Origin: an uncultured Ectothiorhodospiraceae bacterium
GTDB lineage: Bacteria; Pseudomonadota; Gammaproteobacteria; UBA9214
Assembly (NCBI GenBank): GCA_947259415.1
Contig: CAMYMI010000012.1
Coordinates: forward strand, 1 to 64,000
DNA: 64,000 nucleotides
Direction of reading: 5' to 3'
Below the pieces are notes generated by a model. It did no database searches. It saw only the letters and a program-made list of their open reading frames with translations, and was not told the DNA's origin. Position numbers and translations under genes: made by a program. Position 1 is the stretch's first letter; every line of letters starts with the position of its first letter. Positions 15,566 through 23,953 of this stretch are shown piece by piece.

Positions 15566-17137
15566 TTACCTGCTTGTCATACGCAAAATAATACGTAATG
15601 CCCCGTGCCCCATCACACCAAGCAATGTCAACAGCGCCACAGCGAAGCCGATACGATCAATCCAAGGGACAGCATCCCGCCCGGGAATGTACACGCCCTT
15701 GACCCCTTCAAGCCGACCGTTCTTGCTGTGGCACTCCGCACACTGAAGCGCCTCGTCGGCTGGCGCCACCATGTGGGTAATGGGCCAGGACATCTCGGTC
15801 GCAACGAATCCATAGCGGCCACTGTAGGGCCTGTTGACCGCTTTCATACCCAGTGCGATGGACTGATCCCAATTAAGCGTTTTCCAATAGCCCTTGTCGG
15901 TAGTGGTCAGCGGCGTGACCAGGGTCTGCGATTCAACGTCGTAAGGTTGTTTTCCGCGCATCACCTTCACCGGCCAGATACGGGTATCCGGCGCTCCTGG
16001 TTCACCAAGGAAGCGATTGACCGGCACCACGCCCTCAGGATCTATGCGATCTTCGAGCAGTGTATAGAGCACGGTGCCGTTGAACCAGCGGTACTCCGGC
16101 ACTGCGTGCTTGTCCCATACGAAATCACCCTTTTTGGAATTGTAGATTTCAAAACCGTGCGCATCCTCTTTCGAGAACTGCTTGCCGCCATCGCCGAGCT
16201 GACCAGCGGTGGACCAGTCCCACCATGTTTTCGTGGCATAGTCACCGCGGGAGAACTCGGGGATGTGGCAGGTCTGGCAGGCAATCCTGACCGTGTGGTC
16301 GTTCAGCTTGGCTACCGTCACATGCGGCTCCGAGCCGTGACAGGCGCGGCAAGTGGCGCGGTCACTGCCCTCCCGGCCCGGTATGCCGATGTCTGCCTCG
16401 TCCACCGCTTCGGGTGTGTAGCGGCTGCCCTGCACTTTATGCTGGTCCGCGGTGTGGCAGGTGGAACAGCTGAAGTCCAGACCTTCGGCATCCATGTGCA
16501 CATCGACGAAATAGTCTGGGTGGGCCAAGGTCGGGTCAATGTCCCCGTGTTTGACCGCCTTGGCACCGCCTCCCGAAAAATGACAGGTACCGCACGTTCG
16601 CCGGCTCGTAGGCCCGACCTTCTGGGCGAATAGCTCGAGCTTCGGTCGCCGCTTGCCGGGGTTGCGCAGTTTCTCCCTAGAATAAAGCCCCGTGGTGTCG
16701 TGGCAGACTAGACAATCCACGTGTTCTTCCGAGGCGAAATCGAAACTGCCGTCCGTCCAGCCGTAGCCGATGTGACATTTGGTACAGGCGGTTATATTCG
16801 GCGCCGCGGCGATGCAGAAGTTGTTCACGACGTGCCTTTTGCCCAGCCGCTGTCCTGTGACGGGGTTGTCGTATTCCCAGGTCCAATGCTTAGTCTTGTG
16901 AAGCTGCTTGGCCGCGTTGGTATGACACCCCAGGCAAGCCCGTGTCACCTCGGGGCCCGATTTGAACTTCACTTTGAGTTCTTCGAACTTGCTGTGGTCG
17001 GCGGTCGATGAATCAGACCTGGCCGCCGCCTGCACAGTGAAAGAAAACACCACCAGCATGCATAACACCAGTGTGCACACTAGCGGTCTGTAGCTCGCCG
17101 CCTTTGCAGATCCGCCCATATCGCTTATCGAAGCCAT
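15566..17137 (-). CDS. Octaheme c-type cytochrome, tetrathionate-reductase (OTR) family
   Basis: A 523-residue multiheme cytochrome with eight Cys-x-x-Cys-His sites in order: CLGCH, CTKCH, CLVCH, CGTCH, CSTCH, CRACH, CQTCH and CAECH, the last well separated near the C-terminus. A hydrophobic export segment lies at about residues 18-38, and a second span near the end (Ile-Gly-Phe-Ala-Val-Ala-Leu-Leu-Thr-Leu-Leu) probably anchors it in the inner membrane. The Shewanella OTR relative reduces tetrathionate, nitrite and hydroxylamine in vitro. Here, next to SoxYZ and a rhodanese, electron transfer to or from a carrier-bound sulfur compound is more likely. The ATG at 17137 is preferred to a TTG at 17185 because the longer form would run through a strong hairpin. 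Confidence 0.87.
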   Translation of the reverse strand: MASISDMGGSAKAASYRPLVCTLVLCMLVVFSFTVQAAARSDSSTADHSKFEELKVKFKSGPEVTRACLGCHTNAAKQLHKTKHWTWEYDNPVTGQRLGKRHVVNNFCIAAAPNITACTKCHIGYGWTDGSFDFASEEHVDCLVCHDTTGLYSREKLRNPGKRRPKLELFAQKVGPTSRRTCGTCHFSGGGAKAVKHGDIDPTLAHPDYFVDVHMDAEGLDFSCSTCHTADQHKVQGSRYTPEAVDEADIGIPGREGSDRATCRACHGSEPHVTVAKLNDHTVRIACQTCHIPEFSRGDYATKTWWDWSTAGQLGDGGKQFSKEDAHGFEIYNSKKGDFVWDKHAVPEYRWFNGTVLYTLLEDRIDPEGVVPVNRFLGEPGAPDTRIWPVKVMRGKQPYDVESQTLVTPLTTTDKGYWKTLNWDQSIALGMKAVNRPYSGRYGFVATEMSWPITHMVAPADEALQCAECHSKNGRLEGVKGVYIPGRDAVPWIDRIGFAVALLTLLGVMGHGALRIILRMTSR

Positions 17138-17146
17138 CGCCGTTGA

Positions 17147-17179
17147 AGGCCCGGCCGCTGATCTGTTCCGGCCGGGCCT
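17147..17179. other. Strong intercistronic hairpin
   Basis: An 11-bp perfect GC-rich stem (17147-17157 with 17169-17179), extended by TTGAA/TTCAA past a bulge, lies between the rhodanese stop and the octaheme start. There is no T-run. It could protect the upstream message or lower downstream expression, setting different protein levels within one operon. Confidence 0.55.
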
Positions 17180-17200
17180 GTTCAAGATGTGACTGCGCCC

Positions 17201-18328
17201 TTAGTCCGGAGGCGAAGCCGTCGGCATACGGCCGTCTTTGTAGAACTGGACGTTGGCATCGAGGAAGTAAACCTCTAGCGCCTCACGCTTCATCTTGACG
17301 ATGTCATAGGCCTCGCCACTGCGCGCGCCAGTCGAGCAGAAGAAGATGATGGGCTTGTCCGATGGCAGCTCAATGACGCGCTCTTCCAGCTCGTCCACCG
17401 ACATGACCACCGCCTTGGAATAAGTACCGTCGGCTTCCACTTCTTCAGGGTCACGCACGTCGTACCAGTAGAACTTGTCCACGTGTCCCTTCATCAGCTT
17501 GTTAAATGAGTCGATGGTAATGATCCCGGCCTCTTCTCCGGTTTCCACGGCCGGCATGTCCGACGCAGCCGCGGCGGCCTTCGCGGGCGGCACCGCCGCG
17601 CCATAGGCCGCTTTCCAGGCCGGATAGCCTGCCTGGAATAATTTGACGTTGGTATAGCCCTTCGCGATGGCTTTTGCCGCGGACTTGGAACTCAATACGC
17701 ACTTGTAGCCACCGCAGTAGTAGATGAGCTCGGTGGTCTTATCGCTCGGCAGCATATCAAGCTTGTCGTCAAACTCGCGGTTCGAAATGTTGATTGCCCC
17801 TGGCACATGCCCCTTTTTGAACTTACGAGTCGGGCGGGCATCCACGATAATGGCACCCGTCGACTTGTCAACTAGCTTCTTCACGTAGGCAGCACTCACC
17901 CCCGTGACGTGGCCAGCTTTTTTCCAGTCGGGGTAGCCTGCGGCATACACCTTGATATTGGTGTAGCCCAGTGCTTCCGCCTTGGCGGCTGATTTATGGC
18001 TGAGATTGCACTTCAGCCCGCCGCAATAAAAAATTAACAGGGTTGACTTGTCTTGCGGTAGAAGGTGAGTCAACTTGTCGAACTGGCTGTTTGAAATGTT
18101 GATGGCCGGAACGATGTGTCCCTTGTCATACTTTCTTGCCGGCCTGGAGTCGACAATCAGAACATCGTCTTTCTTCGGTGTGGTCGCATATTGGACGACG
18201 AAATCAACGTCGACGATGTGCTTGTACTGTCCCGCGGATTGCTGTTGTGTCTCTGCGATGGCGGGTAGCGTCCACGCGGTCAGGAAATAGACCAACGCGA
18301 TGGTATACAACGATAACATCTGTTTCAC
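17201..18328 (-). CDS. Exported triple-domain rhodanese
   Basis: A 375-residue periplasmic protein with a signal peptide (about 1-25, ending Ala-Ile-Ala-Glu) and three rhodanese domains. The active-site loops are Cys-Gly-Gly-Leu-Lys-Cys (domain 1), Cys-Gly-Gly-Tyr-Lys-Cys (domain 2) and Cys-Ser-Thr-Gly-Ala-Arg (domain 3). Domains 1 and 2 are close repeats of each other (shared Gly-His-x-x-x-x-Ala-Ile-Asn-Ile-Ser-Asn and Lys-Ser-Ala-Ala-Lys-Ala), an internal duplication; domain 3 is distinct. An Ala-rich linker (about 235-255) precedes domain 3. The GTG start at 18328 has GGGAGG eight bases upstream. As first gene of the rhodanese-octaheme-soxYZ operon it may pass sulfane sulfur to or from SoxY. 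Confidence 0.85.
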   Translation of the reverse strand: MKQMLSLYTIALVYFLTAWTLPAIAETQQQSAGQYKHIVDVDFVVQYATTPKKDDVLIVDSRPARKYDKGHIVPAINISNSQFDKLTHLLPQDKSTLLIFYCGGLKCNLSHKSAAKAEALGYTNIKVYAAGYPDWKKAGHVTGVSAAYVKKLVDKSTGAIIVDARPTRKFKKGHVPGAINISNREFDDKLDMLPSDKTTELIYYCGGYKCVLSSKSAAKAIAKGYTNVKLFQAGYPAWKAAYGAAVPPAKAAAAASDMPAVETGEEAGIITIDSFNKLMKGHVDKFYWYDVRDPEEVEADGTYSKAVVMSVDELEERVIELPSDKPIIFFCSTGARSGEAYDIVKMKREALEVYFLDANVQFYKDGRMPTASPPD

Positions 18329-18387
18329 GGTTATAACCTCCCTGATCTATGTGTCCTTTCGTTCAGAGCGTGCCTGAGCATGTAGGT

Positions 18388-18435
18388 CAGCCAGATTATA
18401 TGAGTCCCACCTGATAGCGGCTTGACCCAGGTCAA
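18388..18435 (-). promoter_or_regulatory. FNR/Dnr-type promoter of the sulfur operon
   Basis: The palindrome TTGACCCAGGTCAA (18422-18435) matches the FNR/Dnr site TTGAC-N4-GTCAA. On the minus strand a perfect TATAAT (18400-18395) follows after 21 bases. This puts the dyad at about -41.5 from a start near 18388, the class II position at which FNR-type proteins activate. The rhodanese GTG is about 60 bases further on. It predicts induction at low oxygen or with nitrogen oxides. Confidence 0.7.
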
Positions 18436-18962
18436 ATAATTAGTCAAAAATCGAACTGTGCTAAAAGAGCGCGATAATTCGGGAGAATCACGCAATAATG
18501 ACCGCCTCACCGATATCTCTACCGCTGAATCCCCGCAATCCGCTCACTGGTAGACTGGTCTCTGCCTGCTTTCACCGGCCCTTTTTCCCCTCCATGGCGC
18601 CGCGCCTCCTGGCCTATATGGCATTACAATGGAAACGGGCAATGCAAATGAATACCTTATTGACCCGATCTGTGAAACATAATTTGTTGTCCAGTTAGGT
18701 GTTTTCGACTACGACAATTCTCAGACCGATAGCATAAAGTATAATCGCGGCCAACGAATGAGCGTAGGCCGCCGTCGCAACCACGGCAATCAATCTATGA
18801 TTTGACATGGCGCACTGATGCTGCAAGTGGAATATTGCAACTTAGATGATGAGGGGGGTGTGACAAATTGTCGCACAACCTAAATTCGTATTTTTGGCCA
18901 CTTGCTGACCCTTAACACCGAGCAAAACGGCGCCCCGAAGTCTTTTTCCATAAGTGAATAAC
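18436..18962. other. Intergenic region with a repeat-type hairpin
   Basis: No convincing gene. It holds a 6-bp hairpin GCGGCC/GGCCGC near 18745-18772 of the kind seen behind the dispersed repeats, and at 18890-18935 a tail-like stretch (TTGGCCACTTGC, AAAACGGCGCCCC). Confidence 0.45.
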
Positions 18963-19083
18963 TTACGCTGCTTTGCGCCTGGAAATTAATGCAACTCCGA
19001 TCAGGCCTATACCAAGCATCCAAACTGACCCCGGTACGGATGTTTTGGGTGGCATTGAACCGGTCAACGCGAAGTCGATAATC
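18963..19083 (-). pseudogene. PEP-CTERM-type C-terminal tail, orphan fragment
   Basis: A 39-residue open stretch ends Val-Pro-Gly-Ser-Val-Trp-Met-Leu-Gly-Ile-Gly-Leu-Ile-Gly-Val-Ala, then Leu-Ile-Ser-Arg-Arg-Lys-Ala-Ala-stop. This is the tripartite sorting signal of exosortase substrates: a Val-Pro-x-Ser motif, one hydrophobic span and a basic tail. A stop codon closes the frame just upstream, so only the tail of the gene survives. It implies that the genome once held, or still holds, an exosortase system elsewhere. Confidence 0.6.
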
Positions 19084-19106
19084 TACTGAGCGGTTCTGTC
19101 TTAGAA

Positions 19107-19326
19107 ATGGACGTCCTTTGTGTCTGCCTTTGCCGATTCTTGTGCCCAGACCATAATTGACGCCATAGGTGATCACGGGCCAGCCGTAGTTGACGCCTGC
19201 ACGAATGACGTTGAACTCATCACCTCCTTGAGGGCCGTGCTCATGCGCCCAAAGTTCCCCAGTCACCGGATGCATAGCAGCGCCCTGAACGCTTCGGTTT
19301 CCAATGGCGTCAAACTGACTGTTGTC
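19107..19326 (-). pseudogene. PQQ-dependent aldose sugar dehydrogenase fragment
   Basis: A 70-codon stretch reads Gly-Asn-Arg-Ser-Val-Gln-Gly-Ala-Ala, then His-Pro-Val-Thr-Gly-Glu-Leu-Trp-Ala-His-Glu-His-Gly-Pro, Gly-Gly-Asp-Glu, and Gly-Val-Asn-Tyr-Gly-Trp-Pro-Val. This is the highly conserved centre of soluble PQQ glucose/aldose dehydrogenases (YliI-like). Family members are about 370 residues, so more than three quarters is missing, and a stop lies upstream at 19327. It abuts the PEP-CTERM tail in a different frame, as if two decayed genes were joined by deletion. Confidence 0.65.
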
Positions 19327-19496
19327 CTACATAATTCCATCTCGCCTGTAAAGGGAAAAGGTCAGGACAAGAGGCAATCCTCTCCCGAAGCCATTACGGC
19401 AACGCTGTGCGAGTGTTAAGGATTACAGGAAAATCAAAGGAAGGTAATACGGATGACCGGGCAAATAGCCATGGCGGTAGATAAGTATTTAACAGG

Positions 19497-21571
19497 CTAA
19501 GTAGCACTCGTTTCACATAATACGCCTTGCACCGTGCTATCCATGTCTTCGCTCTCAGCCACATCATCAAGCAGATTGACAAGCGGGGCCGGCCTGGCAA
19601 TTCCAAACCCCTGTGCATAGTCCACGCCGATTTCGCTCAATTTCTTCAATATTTCCTGATTTTCTACAAACTCGGCAATGGTCTGGATACCGATTACCTT
19701 CCCGATCTCGTGAATTGACCGGACCATCGACAGGTCTATTGGGTCTTGCACGATACCACGCACGAACAATCCGTCGATTTTGAGATAGTCGACGGCAAGA
19801 TTCTTTAAGTATGCAAAGGACGAAAAACCGCTGCCGAAATCATCCAGGGCAAACTTGCAACCCAGGGACTTGAGTTCATTGATCATTGTCTGCGCATTTG
19901 CCAGGTCAGATATTGCGTCAGTTTCAGTAATCTCAAAACATATTTCACTGGCATCGACTCTATGTCTGTTGACCTGGTCACGGATGAAAGTAAGGATATC
20001 TGCATCACTCATTGATGCCCCCGACAGATTGATAGATAGCTCAATCGACTGATTAGAGGAAATGCTATTCCTGGAAGAAAGTACTTCGAGTGCATGCCGA
20101 ATAACCCAACGATCGATCTTCGTCATCAAGTTATATCGCTCGGCAACAGGGATAAATTTCCCGGGCAGTACTTGTTGCCCTTCACCATCAATCATGCGCA
20201 ATAGCACTTCATAGAACTTGCTATTTCCAGAATCTCCATTAACTGCGACTATAGGTTGACCATAGATAATGAACTGGTTTTTCTCAAGCGCATTGACGAT
20301 GCATGTTACAGATCCTTCGCCCCGTACAGAGGAACACGGTTCTTTATCTCCCGGCTCGTTTATATGATAGCGATTTCTACCACTTTCTTTCGCCATATAA
20401 CACGCATCATCTGCAACAGCCAGCACGCTCTCTACCGTGGCAGTGTGTTTAGTAACTGCAGCTACGCCTATACTTGCGTTAATCTTGAAAATCTGGTCCT
20501 CCCATGAAAAAAGGAATTCTGAAGATTATTGTGCAGTTTATGAATAACATTTTTTGCAAGGCTCAAGGGGCAGGACTCCAGTAATAGAGCGAACTCATCT
20601 CCACCAAGTCTCGCTACACTGTCGCCGGTTCTAAGACTATTTTTCAGGTATTTTCCTGTTTGCTTCAGTAGCTCGTCACCGGCAATATGGCCACAACTGT
20701 CGTTGATGATCTTGAATCGGTCGAGATCAATAAAGCAAACGGTATGCTCAATCCCATCCTTCTGTGCACGATCAATGGCAGTGTATAGACGCGTCTCGAA
20801 TTCACGACGGTTAATCAGGCCCGTCAGCGAATCATGCGAGGCATGATAGGCAAAACGCTCTTTCTGCTGTGCAAGTTCCCTGGTCGTGCTCTTATGTCCT
20901 TCGATCTCCTGCTCTACCTGGCCTCTGTAACTCTGCAAAGCATTACGCATGGACTTAAAGCATTTTACAAGATGGCCTACCTCGTCAGCGCCTACATTTG
21001 GTAACAGTGCGGAATATTCGCCCTTGCTCACATTATCAGATGCAATGGCTAATTTATTAATCGGACGAGTGACTATCAATTCAACAAGAATTGCGAATAC
21101 CGTACCGAGTGCAAACAGCAAGGATAGGAGCGCTACGAGGAAACTACGTTTAAACAGTTGAATTGCTTTAATGTGTGACGAGATATCGACTGCCAGGTAC
21201 AGTCTGCCAATTGTTCGCGTATATATTTTGATAGGCTGCTGCAGCACCAGGAGATTATTTCTAGGGGCCGGCAAGGGCTTATTAGTTGCCGGATACAACA
21301 GCCTGTCATCGGCATCAAGCAGCTTGATCTGCTTCCATTCAGGGTTGCTTTCGAGCAGGGCATCAAGCGTACCGTATATATTACCCAATTCCCGCTTCAG
21401 CAACAGCGGGATCAGGCTCTCCCCGATACTTTCAAGATGTTTTGACAGATGAGTATGATTTTGCTGAGTTGTAAACTCAGTAAGCCGGGGAAGCCAGTGC
21501 CGATCCGCATAGAACACGAACAGCAGACAGAAGATTACCAGAGGCAGAAACAGTTTAAGCCGCAGTGTCAT
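19497..21571 (-). CDS. Membrane GGDEF-EAL protein, frameshifted
   Basis: Two frames (20468-21571 and 19497-20426) make one gene of about 690 codons. In order: a transmembrane helix (5-22), a periplasmic sensor part, a second helix (about 145-165), HAMP, GGDEF (Gly-Gly-Asp-Glu-Phe intact) and EAL. EAL starts Glu-Val-Leu-Leu-Arg-Met and keeps Glu-Ile-Thr-Glu, Asp-Asp-Phe-Gly and the Lys of Tyr-Leu-Lys-Ile-Asp, so c-di-GMP hydrolysis is possible. The frame changes at a run of six A/T bases (20507-20512), inside the GGDEF domain; the intact homologue at 31386 reads through the same place. A sequence error, a real mutation or slippage would all fit. It follows the PhnD-like gene by 57 bases and is probably its output. 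Confidence 0.78.
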
Positions 21572-21628
21572 GTCAGTTTACGGGTATTTGTAGTCACACG
21601 CATATCAGGCAGAGACCTGTACAAACCG

Positions 21629-22546
21629 TTACATTGGCCCTCTGAACTCCTCCAGTCCGAGCTTTATAATAGGTTCGTAGTTCGCAAACGATGCCTCGGT
21701 TACTGAACGCATGGGGATATTAGCGAGCAGTGCGCGGCCTTTCTCGCTTTCGCCCATGGCAAGTAACGCTTCTTTTACAAGCCTTACATGGTTCTCCGGA
21801 ACCCGCGGATGCGCAACGATTGGGTGGGGGTTGAGTTCATTCGTAAGGTAAAGGATTCGCAGGGAGTCGCGAACGTCCTCCTTCTGTCGCTGCAAAGTAC
21901 TGGCCACCCCGCCGCCGGCAGCTGCCAGGCCCTGTGCCACGTGCAGATAGACTGATGTGTGGGTCTTGACATACTCCGGAATGACATCAATCCCGTGATT
22001 GCGCATGAGTTCCGAGCGGGGCATCAGGGACGCGCCTAGTGCATTTGCCGATGGAAACGCAACAACCTGGCCCCTGAGCTCCTCAATCGTATCGATCGGG
22101 CTGTCCTTCCGCACCACCAGAATACCCTGCAGTTTTCGCGAGCCGTCACATACCAACGGAAGATAACCTTGCGAGTTGTTTGCGGAGACAACATGATATG
22201 GATTCATGTAGGCAAAATCGAAATCCCCCGCCAGAAACAGCTTTTCGAATTCCGGGATCAAGTCGGACCCGACGACCTCGAAACGCAGGCCGGTCCTTGC
22301 CTCCAGCTCCTGCACGATCGGTATCCAGATGCGGAATAATTTCCGTTGCTCGAACTGCGGAACGACACCAATGCGATAGACATGTTGCTGGTCGGTCCCA
22401 TCTTGCGCATAGGCTGTTGTCATTATTGCCGACAGCACAAGAAAAACCGCCACTATCACTGCAGCGGTCATTACAAATCCGGAGTTTGCTGACCGTCCTA
22501 TTACGGTATCCAAGCTACCTGCCTCCATAACTGATTCGGTTGTCAT
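21629..22546 (-). CDS. PhnD-like periplasmic substrate-binding protein
   Basis: A 305-residue protein of the phosphate/phosphonate (PhnD-type) binding fold. An uncleaved-type N-terminal hydrophobic segment covers about residues 24-46, then Tyr-Arg-Ile-Gly-Val-Val-Pro-Gln opens the mature domain. Phe-Asp-Phe-Ala-Tyr-Met-Asn-Pro-Tyr-His and Ala-Phe-Pro-Ser-Ala-Asn-Ala-Leu-Gly-Ala-Ser are the ligand-pocket segments of this group. No permease or ATPase gene is nearby; instead a membrane GGDEF-EAL gene follows on the same strand. This arrangement suggests a ligand sensor that controls c-di-GMP turnover rather than a transporter part. The ligand could be phosphonate, phosphite or another oxyanion. 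Confidence 0.8.
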   Translation of the reverse strand: MTTESVMEAGSLDTVIGRSANSGFVMTAAVIVAVFLVLSAIMTTAYAQDGTDQQHVYRIGVVPQFEQRKLFRIWIPIVQELEARTGLRFEVVGSDLIPEFEKLFLAGDFDFAYMNPYHVVSANNSQGYLPLVCDGSRKLQGILVVRKDSPIDTIEELRGQVVAFPSANALGASLMPRSELMRNHGIDVIPEYVKTHTSVYLHVAQGLAAAGGGVASTLQRQKEDVRDSLRILYLTNELNPHPIVAHPRVPENHVRLVKEALLAMGESEKGRALLANIPMRSVTEASFANYEPIIKLGLEEFRGPM

Positions 22547-22948
22547 ATGATTCTTCCCATGTAACCCAGGTTTTTCATTGCTGGCGTCCGGGTATGGCGT
22601 GCGCCCCGAATTTCACTCTGTGCGCTATCACTATCAGGAAATCCCCCCCGGTATCCGGATCTAGCCCGTGAATAACCCCCAGTAAACGGCTCTCAGCAGG
22701 CTATCGGTTCAGTCAGGACAATCTTTAAGGTGTACTCAAACGGAACTCGCAAATGAACGCCTGTTGGGGCTGAATAGCAGGAGGCCGTGCGCTGGAGTGG
22801 GTTATCCTATTGTGTTGTATTCCAGGCATCCAACTCAGGCTGTGATCCCTCTGGCCTGGATCGAAGCAGATCATGGGAGATCCGGGCATACAACCGGGAT
22901 CTAGTTAAAACTGCTACAGCTTATCCGTCCTTGTTGCTGTATTAATGC
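22547..22948. other. Intergenic region, nothing recognised
   Basis: About 400 bases between the PhnD-like gene and the end of the BtuF gene. I see no gene, repeat or known RNA. It should contain the PhnD-like promoter. Confidence 0.5.
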
Positions 22949-23857
22949 TTATTGTCGTATCTCGCTTTTATTGCGTGCCTCGTCGAGCAGACGACATAAA
23001 TGCTCCGCACCGTCGAGCACGCGCGGCGAATGGCGCACCATCACATCACGCGGAATCGTAAAGAGGTTACTGTTCTGCACCGCTGTCAACTCCGGCCAGC
23101 GCTCCCACATCTCGAACAGGCTCGACAGTTCCTCTTCACCACCACCGGCAATGATCACCTGCGGATCTGCGACCAGCACCGCCTCGAGACTGATCTGTGG
23201 TGCGAGGCCCGGCAGCGTAGCGAATACGTTGCGGCCGCCGCACAGGCGGATGATATCGCTGATCAGGTGTTCGCCGTTGACAGTCATGAGCGGCCCCTGC
23301 CAGATTGAATAGAACACACTGACCGTGGCGCGTTGTGCGTAGCGCCGGGCCAGCGCGCTGTGGCGCTGCCTGAAGGCCTGGACCTGTTCATGCGCCTCGG
23401 CCGGGCTGCCGGCCAGCCGGCCGAACCGTTCCAGGCTGGTCACTACATCCTCCAGGCGGCGCGGCTCGGAGACAAACACCTGCAGACCCAGCTGCTGCAG
23501 CCGCTTGACCTGATGGGGCGGGTTGCCGCTTTGCCAGGCAATCACCAGGTCCGGCTGCAGACCGACAATGGCCTCCAGATCCAGGCCGTTGCCGCCACTG
23601 ATGCGCGGCAGGCCGGCAGCGGCGGCAGGATAGTCGCTGTATTCGGATACCCCGACAACGGCTTCACCGGCACCGGCGGCGAACAGCAGCTCGGTGATAT
23701 GCGGTGCCAGGCTGACGATGCGTTGGGCGGGTTGCTCGAACACGAGCCGGCTGCCCGCATCATCGGTCACCAGGATATCCGGCCATGCCGACGTCAACGG
23801 CACCACCCACAGCAGCAACAGGCCGAACAGCCGAAAAGGCACTTGTTTTGATATCGC
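22949..23857 (-). CDS. btuF: Cobalamin-binding periplasmic protein, BtuF-like
   Basis: A protein of about 302 residues when started at the ATG at 23857, which gives a clean signal peptide; the frame stays open to 23887. It has the helical-backbone binding fold of vitamin B12 and siderophore ABC systems: Ile-Val-Ser-Leu-Ala-Pro-His-Ile-Thr-Glu-Leu-Leu-Phe-Ala-Ala-Gly, Val-Gly-Val-Ser-Glu-Tyr-Ser-Asp-Tyr-Pro, and Pro-Asp-Leu-Val-Ile-Ala-Trp; these segments identify the BtuF subgroup. It would deliver cobalamin to BtuCD, which is not in the window. There is no room for a cobalamin riboswitch in the short divergent gap upstream. A CobC-like phosphatase lies at 25.8 kb, also cobalamin-linked. Confidence 0.85.
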   Translation of the reverse strand, partial: AISKQVPFRLFGLLLLWVVPLTSAWPDILVTDDAGSRLVFEQPAQRIVSLAPHITELLFAAGAGEAVVGVSEYSDYPAAAAGLPRISGGNGLDLEAIVGLQPDLVIAWQSGNPPHQVKRLQQLGLQVFVSEPRRLEDVVTSLERFGRLAGSPAEAHEQVQAFRQRHSALARRYAQRATVSVFYSIWQGPLMTVNGEHLISDIIRLCGGRNVFATLPGLAPQISLEAVLVADPQVIIAGGGEEELSSLFEMWERWPELTAVQNSNLFTIPRDVMVRHSPRVLDGAEHLCRLLDEARNKSEIRQ

Positions 23858-23953
23858 CATGCGTAGAATTAAGGTCCGAGGCTGCACCAGACCGGCAACC
23901 GGTTAGGCTATACTCTCGCTTCCACTAACCAGATACAAGGCAGTATCACATAC

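Noticed and set aside
14743-18328. A complete Sox thiosulfate oxidation cluster
   Set aside because: Only SoxY and SoxZ are present. SoxX, A, B, C and D are absent from the window.
18498-18698. A 66-codon open frame divergent from the rhodanese operon
   Set aside because: No domain, signal or clear ribosome site, and its composition looks non-coding.
23858-23953. A cobalamin riboswitch before btuF
   Set aside because: The divergent gap is under 100 bases and lacks any B12-box-like sequence; a typical element needs about 200.
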